In this document: piece by piece, positions 1 to 20,053 of the stretch
How positions within the stretch are numbered: the stretch's first letter is position 1
Layout of the letters: the number at the start of each line of letters is the position of its first letter
From: Bugula neritina
Lineage: Eukaryota > Bryozoa > Gymnolaemata > Cheilostomatida > Bugulidae
Length of the DNA: 64,000 nucleotides
Assembly (NCBI GenBank): GCA_964035545.1
Contig: OZ037770.1
Coordinates: 2,538,001 to 2,602,000, forward strand
Direction of reading: 5' to 3'
Notes under the pieces: model-generated
The model's input: the letters and a program-made list of their open reading frames with translations, nothing else
Database searches by the model: none
What the model was told of the DNA's origin: nothing
Position numbers and translations under genes: made by a program

Positions 1-58
1 ATATCTACTAGTTACTAATTACTAGCTAATAGTTACTAGTTAATAGTTACTAATTGAC
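1..58. repeat. Short degenerate TAGTTACTA-type tandem repeat
   Basis: The first 58 bases repeat variants of TAGTTACTAAT. The sequence directly after it leads into a long AT microsatellite. No coding signal is present. Confidence 0.6.
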
Positions 59-117
59 ACTAGCACTAGAGAAACTATATGCAAATATAACTATTTACTA
101 TATAGCAGTCACATTGA

Positions 118-545
<428 letters not shown>

Positions 546-778
546 TATTACAGTCATACGTATATATTACAATCATATGCTGGTGCGAGAATTCTAATTC
601 AAGTACTGAGATAACATGAGGTGTGCTCATTTTCAAGCAGGGGTAGCATCTAGCCTGGATACTAAACAAAGTTTTATGACAGGGGGAGCAACTAGTAAAC
701 AGTATGATAAGGTACTAGGCGCTGAGTTCCACCAACTATTAGGAAGAGTAAATGTCATGCTTTGAGGTGATATTGCAT

Positions 779-966
779 CATATAATATTATATTATATTA
801 TATTATACTATATTACATAATGTTATATTATATTATATTGCATCATATCATATTATATTACATCATAATATAATATATTGTATTGCATCATATTATATCA
901 TACTTTATTACATCATATTATACTATGTTATATTACATCATATTATACTCTGTTATATTACATCAT
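779..966. repeat. TATTA/TTACATCATA short-period repeat
   Basis: Variants of TTATATTACATCATATTATA are repeated in tandem. The same motif family forms a longer array at about 20560-20868, so it is a dispersed repeat rather than a local accident. Confidence 0.8.
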
Positions 967-1033
967 ATACCAAAGGCAAAATAAGACATGAATCGTAGCG
1001 AACTGCCTAGCCAAATTTGCAAAGCCTATAATT

Positions 1034-8100
<7,067 letters not shown>

Positions 8101-8427
8101 GGTTACCAAATTTCTTTACATTTGAGTCATTTTAATGTGTTTCAGTTTAGAATTGGCAGCTCCACCTACAACAGATATGAACTATAAAAAATACATTTAA
8201 CTATTCTCTTTTGCTTATTTCGATTTATATTATAAACTAATGGTGCATTTCATTACTTGAAACGACACTGTGTCGAGTTAATATGGAACTTACTTAGTAA
8301 AATACTATATATATAGACACACAGATACGCTAATGGATAGTGTACTGCAAAATCTTGATATATATCATAATATATGTAATAACACGGTACATAGAATTGG
8401 TATGTCAAATTTTATTACGAAAATATT

Positions 8428-8465
8428 CAAGTCAAATTATATTACACGTAATATAATTTGACTTG
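8428..8465. repeat. Perfect 18-bp inverted repeat with 2-bp loop
   Basis: The arm CAAGTCAAATTATATTAC (8428-8445) is followed after two bases by its exact reverse complement (8448-8465). It sits at the downstream edge of a retroelement integrase remnant and may mark an element end or a cruciform-forming site. Confidence 0.9.
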
Positions 8466-8990
8466 TATATTTTTGTTCTTGTTCTTCTGCAATCCTCTTG
8501 ATGGTCCTGTGTTTCTCTCTACAATTCTATTGCTGCTCAGAGCGTAAGTGGTGCGAAACCTCATAGCGATTCCCCACTTGCCAGAAAACTGCTCTACCGC
8601 TGCTAACCTAAACACCATGGAATTGTCTATGAAAAACTTGTAACATGGCCCTGGCTCAACAACAACACTTTGTGATTGAGCAAAAATATGCTCTGCATAC
8701 ATGGCCTGCAGTCGTCGTCATATGGCAAACATTGATGGACCACAGTCTATCATCGACAAGAAGCGTCGGCCCTAGTAGTGAGTCACATCAATGGCAACTC
8801 TGTTCCAGTAGTTTTTTACTGAGAAGTTTCTTGTTCACACAAAGCTTTCAGATCACAAGGCAGAATCAATTCTCAAAGATGCCTCGCACCCAGTGAGCTC
8901 AGTCTTTACTTGATATCAAAAACAGATCCCCACAAATCTGCCTAGCAAGATACAGAATTGTATCAAAGCCATGTGGTGAGAAAAATGTGC
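8442..8990 (-). pseudogene. Integrase remnant of a separate retroelement
   Basis: The minus strand reads as a decayed integrase. At about 8950 there is a zinc-domain-like stretch (TILYLARQICGDL in one frame). A core start follows near 8800 (RVAIDVTH, a stop, then RRFLSMIDCGPS), and a catalytic-core end with IDNSMVFR, KWGIAMRFRTTYA and NRIVER. Several stops and frameshifts break it. The sequence differs clearly from the integrases of gypsy elements 1 and 3 in this window, so it belongs to another retroelement family. The last 260 bases are one open frame. Confidence 0.65.
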
Positions 8991-8993
8991 GGC

Positions 8994-9660
8994 CTAATAA
9001 ATTGAATCCTCGATACTTTCACCAGTGGCCAGTGCTACAGTCACATCTGCACTAGGACTTCCTGTTTCTGTGTCTGTTTCCTGTTGATGGCATAATATGG
9101 CGTCTCCAGAAAAGTGGTGTACTCCACAGGGGCAAAAAGTCACAGTGAAATGTTGGGGGACGTGTATTCGTAGAGTTTGAGTGCGGAGAATGTACGTCGA
9201 CACTCGCTACGTTTCCTGTGGATGTCCTGTCCAATAATGACCTGTATCAGAGTTCGGGTTTGTCTGGTTGTCCAAGTCGTCTGTCGTAGTAAAGCTAGGA
9301 GTAACTCCAGTTTTTTGGTCTTGTCCAGTTGTATAGCGTAGTCATCAGGGGTGGTTGTCGGCTGTTCCGTCTGCGGCGTCAGGTGTACGTCAGATAACAT
9401 GTCAAGTTCAGCTTCAAATATGTTGTCCCAGTGTGTAGTGGGAGTGTCGAGTAGAGCTTGTATCTTGGAAGATACAGGTACAATGTCGCATGCAACAGAG
9501 TATTCGAATTCAAGCATAATTTTCTCAAATCACACTCCCTGTTGGAGACTCCACCCAGTCAGTACGACACTGTGACTGAGTTGGCAACCAACAACCTCCT
9601 GGTTTTCAAAAACCATTCGAGTGATTGCTCAACTCAAAGTCGCCAGTGAAATCATCTAAC
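8994..9660 (-). pseudogene. Third ORF of element 2 with zinc-finger remnant
   Basis: The frame at 8994-9203 contains LRIHVPQHF followed by FCPCG and a His 12 residues after the second Cys. This aligns with LKLHVNAHL, FCPCG and its spaced His in the third ORF of element 1. The cysteines of the first finger lie in a shifted frame or are lost. A 125-codon frame upstream (9140-9517) is probably part of the same ORF. The stretch near 9640 also resembles the third ORF region of element 3. Function unknown; nucleic-acid binding is inferred. Confidence 0.6.
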
Positions 9661-9739
9661 ATCAGCAGTCCAACTTTATCATTATGACAAAGTGAGACTG
9701 AAGTCGGCTACTAGAATAAATTGTTTAATTATTGCTCAC

Positions 9740-10950
9740 ACCCACCTGCTCAGCGGCGACTTTATCCGTCAGCATTTCCGTGTTTCTTACCGGGTCGGTG
9801 TTTGATCCGGTATGAAAACTAAGTCAATATTTCAAGCCAGCGCGCTACTTGGCTAAATGGCTCAGCCTGTTGACACAACCATATCAAGGACGCAGGGTCT
9901 GTTCGTAATCTGACCGCACGCCCACACAGATATGGTCTAAAGTGTTTGACCGCCTTGACTACTGCCAGGAGCTCTCTCCTGGTTGTACAGTAGTTCTTCT
10001 CAGGGGGGCGATAGAGCTTTGCTATAGTAGGCCGCCAACACCTCGCAGCCATCTTGGATCTGAGATAGCACAGCACCTACATTGTGGTCACTGGCATCAG
10101 TATCCTAAATGTACTCTTTTGCCGGATCAGAGTACGCCAAGATGGGCGCCCCCACCAACTAATCCTTGAAGTGGCCAAAATGCCTGCTGTTCTGCATAGG
10201 TCCACTGCCAGCGTACTCCCTTTGCTGTCAGCCGCTTTAGCAGCTGAGCAATTCCTGCAAAGTCAGGTATGTACTGTTGGTAGTACCCTACCAACCCCAG
10301 GAACGCTCAAAATTCAGGAAGGTCGACAGGGACGGCCAGTCCCTCACAGCTTGTACGATCTCCGGGTTGGTGGCGTCTCTGTCTAGACCAACTACGTGGC
10401 CCAAGTAATTAACCTCCTGTTGCGGTAATGCACACTTAGAGGGCTTGAGCTTCAGACCAGCAGCTCAAAGGCTGTCAAACACTTCTCTAAGCCAACTGAC
10501 ATGAGTGCCGAAAATGGAGGAGATGACAATGATATCATCGAGATAGATGAGCAAGGTCTTCTAGTGTAAACCGCTCAGGACCTGCTCCATGAATCCCTGG
10601 AAGGTGGCCGGCGCAGACGTAAGTCCGAACGACAGCACCTTCCACTTCCAGAGCCCGTCTCGCATAATAAACGCTGCCTTGTGCTGTGCATCAGGATTCA
10701 AGGGCACCTGCCAATACCTGCTTAGCAAGTCCAGCGTACTGACTAACTTGCTACCAGCTAAGGCATTTAGCAACTCATCGATCCTAGGAAGAGGGTAAGC
10801 GCCCTGGATGGTCACGCTGTTCAGTTTGCAATAATCCACGCGAAACTTCCAGCTCCCATCCTTTTTTTAAACCAGGACAACTGGAGAGCTCCAAGCACCA
10901 TAGGCTGGCTCAATCAGGTCCTGGTTCAGAAAGTCTTGCACCTACCAGCT
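9740..10950 (-). pseudogene. RT and RNase H part of pol, element 2
   Basis: Reverse transcriptase fingers and palm are readable at 10561-10839 (DYCKLNSVTIQ, STLDLLSRYWQ, FGLTSAPATF). A YLDD catalytic box is encoded at about 10520-10550 after a stop. RNase H follows, with a frame at 9819-10076 (YCTTRRELLAVVKAVKHF). A YRI/HRPGK-type C-terminal motif sits near 9790-9830. Stops and frameshifts are frequent. The sequence then loses integrase similarity, which I read as an internal deletion. Confidence 0.75.
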
Positions 10951-12126
10951 CACTTCTTTTTTTTCTCAGGACCTAGCCGACGGGTCAACTGCCTAATAAG
11001 GACTGTCCTCACCGCCAGGAGTATCTCATGACAGACAGCCTTAGCCAGGCCCATGTCATTGCCGCCACAACTGAACACGTCTCTGTAATCAGAGAGTAGC
11101 TGCACCACTACCAGGTGTTCTCGCTTACTCTCACAGCTATCACAGGCATCGCCATACAAATCTACCAAGTTTTCCGGCACTGTTCCCCCGCCGTTCCTAG
11201 CGGGTACTCCCTGGGCTTCATCCACCGTTTCCAGGGTGAGCCCGACATCCTGCTGTTCAGAATGGAACTTCTCTACTAGTGACCCAGCCAACAATTCCAA
11301 CGGCTCCGTGAAAGGGTTTACACACTGGACCAGGAATTTCCCCTGTTTATCCAGCCTATTTAGGCTGTTGGCGAGCTGGACGCTCTCCAGTGCACTTTTC
11401 ACCACTCTTGAGTCGGAGATTTTTCTACAGTTCACTCTGCAGCGGGCTGTAGTCCGGGAGCGCCCAGGTACAGTACAGCGCCGCACCACCTGCACTCCCC
11501 CCAAGGGCCTGCCAAACCGGTCCACACAAATAGCTCACGCCCGGTCATCATCTCCGAGACTTGTTGAAGTCGATGTGGCACTTGTGTCGCTTCAGAAATG
11601 GCATTGACGATGACGGTCTCACTGATCACCTGATCACGGACTCTACCAGTCAACTCTATCACGTCATAGAAAGTAATACACGACCCCTCTGCTAACGTGC
11701 TGTGTTCCCCCCCCCATATGGCTCCAGCTTCGCCTGGTCCCAGGTACTGAAGGTGTCAAACAGACGCCGACACAGGAGATTTTTGGTGCACGCTGTATCC
11801 AACAGGAATGTTGCAGCTTTGCAGGCAACTTTACCGGGAAGAAAATAACTGCTTCCATATAGCTGGGCGCTCACTGAGCGGTTCATCTCTGGAGGTGACA
11901 CCCCATGTGCATAGAGTTGGGAATGCACCTGCCCTTTCCAGTTGCGGGGGGTTTGTCGATGTGTAATGAGCAGCTGAGTTACATCTCGGTCTTGCTTGCA
12001 CACAGGCGACCGAGTGAAAGCTCGGTCCTGCTCTCGTGTGGGCAACCGAGGGAAATCTTGGTTCTGCTCCCACTCGTCATACCTCTCCTCCTCAGGTAAA
12101 CCTTCAAAGCGGTTTTGAGTGGCCAA
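10950..12126 (-). pseudogene. Protease and linker part of pol, element 2
   Basis: The frame at 11692-12126 matches the pol start of element 1 (NRFEGLP, SSYFLPGK) and a retropepsin-like segment in which the usual Asp-Ser/Thr-Gly appears as FLLDTAC, a degraded active site. Frames at 11432-11662 and 10950-11525 continue the protease (IELTGRVRDQ) and the linker toward RT (CVNPFTEP, RRLGPEKK). Overlapping frames show frameshifts near 11.5 and 11.68 kb. Confidence 0.75.
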
Positions 12127-12279
12127 GCCAAAGGTTTAGGCGGGCCTTGCGGTCTGCTGACTTTCCGTGGGGCTTGCCTTTCTGGCGAAGGCAGCCTCTT
12201 CACTTATTGGGTTTGGGCCTTGGCCTCGGAGGGTTAAACCGAGACCCACAGTCAGCGAAGTCTACCGCTGGCCGTTGTT

Positions 12280-13120
12280 GTTTAACTGCCTCTTTCTACC
12301 ATGGGAGCAAATTTGTCCGAAGTGCTCTCCACTACCACAGCCTCAGCATTCGGGGGCTTGCCTGCCGACGACAACTGTTGGCGACCTTGTGGGTCGCTCA
12401 GTTGTCGACTGTTGGCGCAGATGCCTGATCTCGACTAACAGCTCACGAACCAAGCTTGTGGTAAAGCTAGTAGGCTCGTCGGCTGCTGCCGTGGCGACAT
12501 GTACAACCGACTTGGATGACGACGTCGACACGTCGTCGTTTTCCTCCACTTACTGTACTGTCGTCCCAGCTCAGCGCGTACTGTCCGCGTGAAAATATGC
12601 ATTCCCAAGCCTGAAAGCTCGCCCTATAGTCTCAACCTCGGCCACTAGCAAGTGTTGCTTCAGGCCTAGGTTGTTGACAGACTGGAGGAAATAATCTAGT
12701 GCCAGACTCTGTCGGCCATTTGCAGGCAAGTCTCCACAGGCAACTTGTGCTAGCCGCTCAACTACGGTCGCGTGCTCTCTCAAAATAGTTTTAGGATTTC
12801 TCCTAAGTCCTTGGAGTTGCACACGCGCATCTTGAGTGGTGAGCCCAAACCGGGCTCTCAACACCCTAAAGATGTCGCAGACATCCTGACCAATCTCATA
12901 AGGTTTAGTCGGTTCCGTCAGGCACAACCGCAGCTGTATCAGAGTAACCCTGACAGGCTATCCACAGATGGCTGCCACATTGCTCCACATTCTCTTCTCC
13001 TGAGAAGATAGAAGCCTGCAAGTGGTACCTGTCCATAGGCAGCGCTGGACCGCCTATGTCATCCTCCATAGCCGCCGGCTCAACTCGCTTTTCATGGGGT
13101 ACGTCCTCTTTGTCGGCCAT
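12280..13120 (-). pseudogene. gag of element 2, broken
   Basis: Pieces in different frames match the gag of element 1. An N-terminal segment lies at 12905-13120. A middle segment at 12571-12927 contains RARFGL and the LQGLRR region (element 1 has LQSLRR). A Ser/Thr-rich segment lies at 12343-12549. A CCHC zinc knuckle (C-x2-C-x4-H-x4-C) at about 12300-12345 has a stop at the residue after its first Cys. Gag would form the retroelement particle and bind RNA. At least two frameshifts and one stop inactivate it. Confidence 0.75.
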
Positions 13121-13160
13121 CTTTCCTCACTCCTTAACTAGGAGCATTAACTTTAAATTT

Positions 13161-13178
13161 ATCCTACTGCTGCCACCA
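13161..13178 (-). other. Primer-binding site of element 2
   Basis: TGGTGGCAGCAGTAGGAT follows the LTR end after one base. It differs at two positions from the tRNA-Leu-type site of element 1, as expected for an old copy. Confidence 0.7.
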
Positions 13179-13179
13179 C

Positions 13180-13528
13180 TGTTGTAAAACTGTGCATTCA
13201 CTAATTGCTGGGTATTTAAAGTAATGTAAAACTGCCAAGTTAAAGAGATTATTATGCGTTTATTTAATACAATATTTACACAAGTAAAACTGTACAATAC
13301 TTAGAAGACAAGTTACATAATTGCAGACAGAATACACACAACCTATTGTTAGCTAATGCACTGCCTGACTGCCGGCTATCCAAGCGTGCTTGCTATCTTC
13401 TAATTGATTAGTCCTGTCTTTGTTAGTAGCGTAGTAAGTACTGTCAGGCCGAATATAGGAAGGCCCGCTAATAGAAAAGTAGCAGGAGAGCTGTTCTTTT
13501 GATAATACTACTATACAAAATCTCTACA
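13180..13528 (-). repeat. 5' LTR of element 2 (349 bp, probable)
   Basis: On the minus strand the LTR would start TGTAGAGATTTTG and end TTTTACAACA, one base before a primer-binding site. It contains AATAAA near its end. The 3' boundary is fixed by the primer site. The 5' boundary is a best guess, because no second LTR copy was found. Confidence 0.6.
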
Positions 13529-16500
13529 GTTGCATTTGGAAGTAGCGCAAAATTTTTGCGTAAGGGTTAACATCAAGTAAAACATCTCAAATAAATGCTC
13601 TAATAAAAGCGGTATTAAAACTGTTGAAAAGATGTGATGAAGACATAGGGTTAAAAAATATTTCAAAATTATATTACAAAGATGCTTGTCTAAATATAAA
13701 ATATTTTAAATTAACTTTGCATAAATACTGAACTTTGCTTTTGTTTTAATTTTTTTCTTTTAAAGAAATTTTAGCCATGACGTAAAACTATGTAAAGCAT
13801 TAGCATTCCTTTAAACAAAATGTAGCACAAGCTCCTCAACTACTGTACACTCTGTCTCTAACTACTCTAACTACTGTACACAGTAGTATTTGATATTAAA
13901 GTTGAAAGGTCAACAGCTATAAAGTGCATGGTCATGACAGACAGGACAACAAATAAATCATAAGACTTATATCAAAGTTGCCATTTAAGCATTGCTCAGC
14001 AACCGAAGCCACAAAAATTTGTTCAGTAGCATATTTCCTTCAAAGTTTTTCATGTTGGGAGGACACAACTCGCATTTATGCAGAAGATCTTGAGGACAAA
14101 TATTATATAGGCAAATGCGGCTTTATAATAATGGTTTGTCTCAACTACTTTTCAAGACAACAAAATATTAACGTTAACTAATCTCATCTCATGCAGTGTT
14201 TCAAAATTCAATAACTACCATACAAATAAATCTTAATGGCTCTACAATTTTAAAGAATGTCTTCAGATAGAAGCATGTTTCAATAACTTTGTTTGATAAA
14301 CTGTGAATAAGGTAAACCAGATGCATATTACAGAAATAAACGGAATCCTTACCAGCTGTCTTAGCTTTCTCCCATATGGAGGCGTTTGACTGGAGTCAGA
14401 GCTGAGAAATGGTGACTCGTTGACTGCTCAGAGATGTGTGATTGAGATGTGACCAGCTACTGAGTGTTGAAGATAATGATTGGTTGCTGAGACTAACTTG
14501 TTGTAGAAACATGCTTCACCCTCGTGATTCTTATCTTTAATATTCAATAACACTCTTGTTTGTTTAAAGTCTCAATCACTGTGAGAAACTGTTGGTAAGA
14601 GACTTGTTATAGCTGGGTTAAAAACTGTGTCCTTCATCAAACTGATAACACAGTGCGAGATCCTGCATGTGACAATGTATGCTTCTAGTCCTATCTAAAC
14701 TAAAGCAACTTGCAATACATCACAACACATGTGTGTATTTTAGAAAAACGCAACCATAGCTACTCTAGTCAAGTATTGGACTGCATGTTTTTATTCACCA
14801 ATTGTGTTTCAACACAAACTGTTAATAGCAAAATAATGCTAAGAAAAGGGCTGATTTTATAAGATACCTGATTAGTGTTGTAAAGTTCATTTAAAATTAA
14901 CAAAACTTGCAAAATATGGTTGCTCTTAACAGCTTACTATTGTAGGTTTGAACTTGATCATTTAAAATTCTGTGGTATAAGAATGTATAATATTTTATGA
15001 ATATGATCTACTGTTAGTATAATTGGTTTTGGAAAACTGAAACCTCGCAGAACAAAGTATTTATGTGCAATCTTGACATAAAATATCCTTTTCAGATGTT
15101 CCTTCTGTTGCTTTACCTAACTTCTATGAAGAGGAAATAAACAAAGACTGACAATAGCTATAAAGAAGACATTAAAAGCCACTACACATCAATATTACGA
15201 TGACATGGTAAAAGCTGGTGAAGAGGCTGTGTTATAGATGGGAAATTTTATTGCAGTTAGCAAAAGAAGTGCAGCAAAGCATAACGTATTAGTTGCTTCA
15301 GCTGAAATTTAGTCCCATATGCTGTCAAATTTTATAAAGGAATTCAACTGATTAGTTTTTTACCTGTGCTTAAATGGGTTTTATTATTCTTTGAGCAATT
15401 GTAGCAAGAGTAGCAAAACGCTGTGTAATAATAAACCTACTTATAGGCAGTGAGCATCAACTGTGTTGTCAGTAATAAACATGACTGGCTGTATAAAAAA
15501 CTTATAAACGTTGAAACATTTTGGCTTTTAGCCAATATTGTAAAGGTGGGTTATGCAACTATAAAACTCCTACTCAAGTGGTAGTCTAGGATGGACAGGG
15601 CTGAGCTGATAATATTACAAGAGGTTTTAATCCTAAACTGAAGGATATCTAAGAATGTGCCAGTTATTGAACCTGACTCAATGCATGCTGTTAGGCTAGA
15701 TTAATCTCTCTTAAAAACTATTAAACCATATTGATGCTCCCCTAACCTTTTCCAATATGACAGCTGATAACAATGTTATACAGTTACTGATACAGAAAAC
15801 ACCACCAGTTAAGTTGCGTTTATACCTCTGCTGAAAAAAATACCGAGTTTAAGTTAATAACGTTGACTAAATAACGATGTTTACGAGGAGTTATTACTCC
15901 TATTCTGAAAACGGCCGATTAAGTTATCACAATAAAAAGTTTCTACGAGTGGCTTTTACAATGCAATGCAACTCGGAGAAATTTTAACCGGGCCAAATGG
16001 AATTTCTGACCGAGAATTGTGAAGGTATAAAGGTAACTTTAGAGAATGTCTACATCAGATCTACTTTCTCACATACATATTTTCAGAAATTATTAAGTTT
16101 AATTGCAGATCGCACACACCCCAACTTGTTGTCATGTTTTATTATACAAAATTGAAATTAACAAGTATAATTATACGTAACTATATTAGAAATGTGGTAG
16201 CAATTAGTGTTTTACTACTGCACAGATAGCATACCATCATTTACTGTAGTATTATTATAAATAGACTATAATATTTCAGTTTGTACTATATAAATATTAT
16301 ACTGTGAGAGTGTTGAACACATGACAACGAGTTACCTAACGATCTCTAACATTCATTGTTTAGAAAAGATCTCAGCCCTAAAAATATAGTTCTTTTATAT
16401 AACTTAAAGTTAGAATGCTTTTTTTGCCAGTTTTTTAATTTTTGTTGCGTTTTGTTGAATTTTTTCATTTATGAATGTGTAAAATGATTCAACAAGGTCA

Positions 16501-17160
16501 CTGCTAAAAAGTAGTGCAGCTACAGTTTGTAACACAAAACCTGCATCCAGTGAAATACTAGATTGTTGCCCTCTGAAATAAACAATTCCATGCAGTCGAT
16601 TGCACCATAATCCTCATAATATTTGCACACCTGATAGATTATAAAGCTAATGGCATATGATGGTGATAAGAATAGCTGTAATGTTCAATTATGAACAAAT
16701 AAACCAAGTAAGGGAGACGTGGTAAGGCCTCCAGTCTAAGAATGGTTCTAATATCTAATCATGGGCTACACTGCTTACTCATGAAAACTTTAAACAGCTA
16801 CCCTCCTCTTTTGTTATCTTAAGCTATTTCTACATGCAACTTATGTTTTCGAACTCAAAGTAATAAGTCATCAACGTTGAAATTATTACACATGACATTA
16901 TAGCCTAGATACTATGAGAATTGCGCATGTAAACATGGATCACAACTGACAAAGGAATAAAGTTATAAATGATCACCTGTTAATGAAATGTATTTGATTC
17001 GCTATATTGAAAATATCACTAATAATGCAAATTACTCTGCCAACTGTTCATGTGAACATGGATCACAATTGAAGCATTAATAAAGTTAAATTGTCATCTT
17101 TTTGTGAACTATAATTTTCATCACATTCTGCGTGGTAACATCTTCACAAGAATAGCTTGT
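13529..17160. other. AT-rich region without recognisable genes
   Basis: No convincing exon, RNA or element was found here apart from the possible donor at 14354. A short coding-like stretch near 15200-15300 on the plus strand is broken by stops and not identifiable. Confidence 0.5.
14345..14440 (-). other. Possible 5' untranslated exon of the Roco gene
   Basis: On the minus strand a good donor, CAGCTG before GTAAGG, ends at about 14354. Near 8168 the Roco leader has an acceptor-like TCTGTTGTAG. If joined, this would be a non-coding first exon and element 2 would sit in the first intron. No transcript evidence is available, and the exon start is not defined. Confidence 0.25.
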
Positions 17161-17164
17161 GCAT

Positions 17165-19587
17165 TATACTGTCCATAGTATATATATTATAGTCTACACA
17201 GTGTATAGTATGTATTCTACACAGTGTATAGTATATAGTCTACACAGTGTATAGTATGTAGTCTACACAGTGTATAGTATATAGTCTACACAGTGTATAG
17301 TATGTAGTCTACACAGTGTATAGTATATAGTCTACACAGTGTATAGTATGTAGCCTACACAGTGTATACTGTATAGTATGTAGTCTACACAGTGTATAGT
17401 ACATAGTCTACACAGTGTATAGTATATAGTCTACACAGTGTATAGTATGTAGTTTACACAGTGTATAGTATGTAGTCTACACAGTGTATAGTATGTAGTC
17501 TACACAGTGTATAGTATATAGTCTACACAGTGTATAGTATGTAGTCTACACAGTGTATAGTATGTAGTCTACACAGTGTATAGTATATAGTCTACACAGT
17601 GTATAGTATGTAATCTACACAGTGTATAGTATGTATTCTACACAGTGTATAGTATGTAGTCTACACAGTGTATAGTATGTATTCTACACAGTGTATAGTA
17701 TATAGTCTACACAGTGTATAGTATATAGTCTACACAGTGTATAGTATGTAGTCTACACAGTGTATAGTATGTATTCTACACAGTGTATAGTATATAGTCT
17801 ACACAGTGTATAGTGTGTAGTCTACACAGTGTATAGTTTATAGTCTACACAGTGTATAGTATATAGTCTACACAGTGTATAGTATGTAGCCTACACAGTG
17901 TACAGTATGTAGTCTACACAGTGTATAGTATATAGTCTACACAGTGTATAGTATGTAGTCTACACAGTGTAAAGTATGTAGTCTACACAGTGTATAGTAT
18001 ATAGTCTACACAGTGTATAGTATATAGTCTACACAGTGTATAGTATGTAGTCTACACAGTGTATAGTATATAGTCTACACAGTGTATAGTATATAGTCTA
18101 CACAGTGTATAGTATGTAGTCTACACATTGTATAGTATGTAGTCTACACAGTGTATAGTATATAGTCTACACAGTGTATAGTATATAGTCTACACATTGT
18201 ATAGTATATAGTCTACACAGTGTATAGTATATAGTCTATACAGTGTATAGTATATAGTCTACACAGTGTATAGTATATAGTCTACACATTGTATAGTATA
18301 TAGTCTACACAGTGTTTAGTATATAGTCTACACAGTGTATAGTATATAGTCTACACAGTGTATAGTATATAGTCTACACAGTGTATAGTATATAGTCTAC
18401 ACAGTGTATAGTATATAGTCTACACAGTGTATAGTCTACACAGTGTATAGTATGTAGTCTACACAGTGTATAGTATATAGTCTACACAGTGTATAGTATG
18501 TAGTCTACACAGTGTATAGTATGTAGTCTACACAGTGTATAGTATATAGTCTACACAGTGTGTAGTATATAGTCTACACAGTGTATAGTATATAGTCTAC
18601 ACAGTGTATAGTATATAGTCTACACAGTGTATAGTATGTAGTCTGCACAGTGTATAGTATGTATTCTACACAGTGTATAGTATATAGTCTACACAGTGTA
18701 TAGTATGTAGTCTACACAGTGTATAGTATATAATCTATACAGTGTATAGTATGTAGTCTACACAGTGTATAGTATATAATCTATACAGTGTATAGTATAT
18801 AGTCTACACAGTGTATAGTATGTAGTCTATACACTGTGTATAGTATGTAGTCTACACAGTGTATAGTATATAGTCTACACAGTGTATAGTCTACACAGTG
18901 TATAGTATATAGTCTACACAGTGTATATTATATAGTCTACACAATGTATAGTATGTAGTCTACACAGTGTATAGTATGTAGTCTACACAGTGTATAGTAT
19001 GTAGTCTACACAGTGTATAGTATGTAGTCTACACAGTGTATAGTATGTAGTCTACACAGTGTATAGTATATAGTCTACACAGTGCATAGTATATAGTCTA
19101 CACAGTGTATAGTATATAGTCTACACAGTGTATAGTATGTAGTCTACACAGTGTATAGTATGTAGTCTACACAGTGTATAGTATATAGTCTACACAGTGT
19201 ATAGTATGTAGTCTACACAGTGTATAGTCTACACAGTGTATAGTCTACACAGTGTATAGTATATAGTCTACACAGTGTATATTATATAGTCTACACAATG
19301 TATAGTATGTAGTCTACACAGTGTATAGTATGTAGTCTACACAGTGTATAGTATGTAGTCTACACAGTGTATAGTATGTAGTCTACACAGTGTATAGTAT
19401 GTAGTCTACACAGTGTATAGTATGTAGTCTACACAGTGTGTAGTATATAGTCTACACAGTGTATAGTATATAGTACACACTGTGTATAGTATATAGTCTA
19501 CACAGTGTATAGTATATAGTCTACACAGTGCATAGTATATAGTCTACACAGTGTATAGTATATAGTCTACACAGTGTATAGTATATG
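17165..19587. repeat. Satellite of 23-bp units, about 105 copies
   Basis: The unit TAGTCTACACAGTGTATAGTATG (TATG or TATA at its end) repeats for about 2.4 kb. Each unit contains the near-palindrome CTACACAGTGTATAG. Occasional shortened units (for example near 18425, 18890 and 19215) and G/A variants mark local duplications. A short AT run at 19590-19622 follows. Confidence 0.95.
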
Positions 19588-19624
19588 CAGTACATATAAT
19601 ATATATATATATATATAATATATG

Positions 19625-20050
19625 ATACTTGGCTGTTATTGAGTTATTCGTGTTTTACCAAGTATGTAGCAACATAAATAACATATGTATTATATAATAT
19701 TGTATCAGCCATGTTGTGCATATTGTTATAGTTTGTTTAAAAGATAAAATATTCGCATGTAGGAATATTGAAATAAGCCAGTGAGCATATACCCTAGCCA
19801 CGAACACTGATATCTACTAATGATGTGCTTCTTATGATAATATTGAAATGCTATATTTGGGTTTATTTAGCAAAGATAAATTATATTTCTTATTGCACTA
19901 CTAATACTAAAACATAAATGGTTGTCACACAATAATAATATAAAGCTAAAAAATATCAGTTTTCGCTAATAAATGTAGAAAAAAACAGTGATATTTGTAT
20001 AACAATAAGCTAACAACTATTTAGATATCCCAAATGCTTTCCTCTGATTC
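19625..20050. other. Non-coding AT-rich sequence
   Basis: Nothing recognisable was seen between the satellite and the terminal exon at 20098-20054. Confidence 0.4.
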
Positions 20051-20053
20051 ACT

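Larger units (their letters stand above)
8994..13528 (-). mobile_element. Degenerate Ty3/gypsy retroelement (element 2)
   Basis: Reading on the minus strand from 13528: an LTR, a primer-binding site, gag, protease, RT, RNase H and a third ORF. The order is that of Ty3/gypsy elements, but the integrase is missing between RNase H (ending about 9740) and the third ORF (from about 9660). Frames are broken throughout. No 3' LTR is recognisable, since another retroelement's integrase remnant begins at 8990. Pol and ORF3 segments resemble elements 1 and 3 closely enough to place it in the same family, but it is clearly a diverged member. It lies upstream of the Roco start codon. Confidence 0.8.

Noticed and set aside
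17165-19587. CRISPR-like regular repeat
   Set aside because: Units are contiguous without spacers in a eukaryotic context; it is a satellite.
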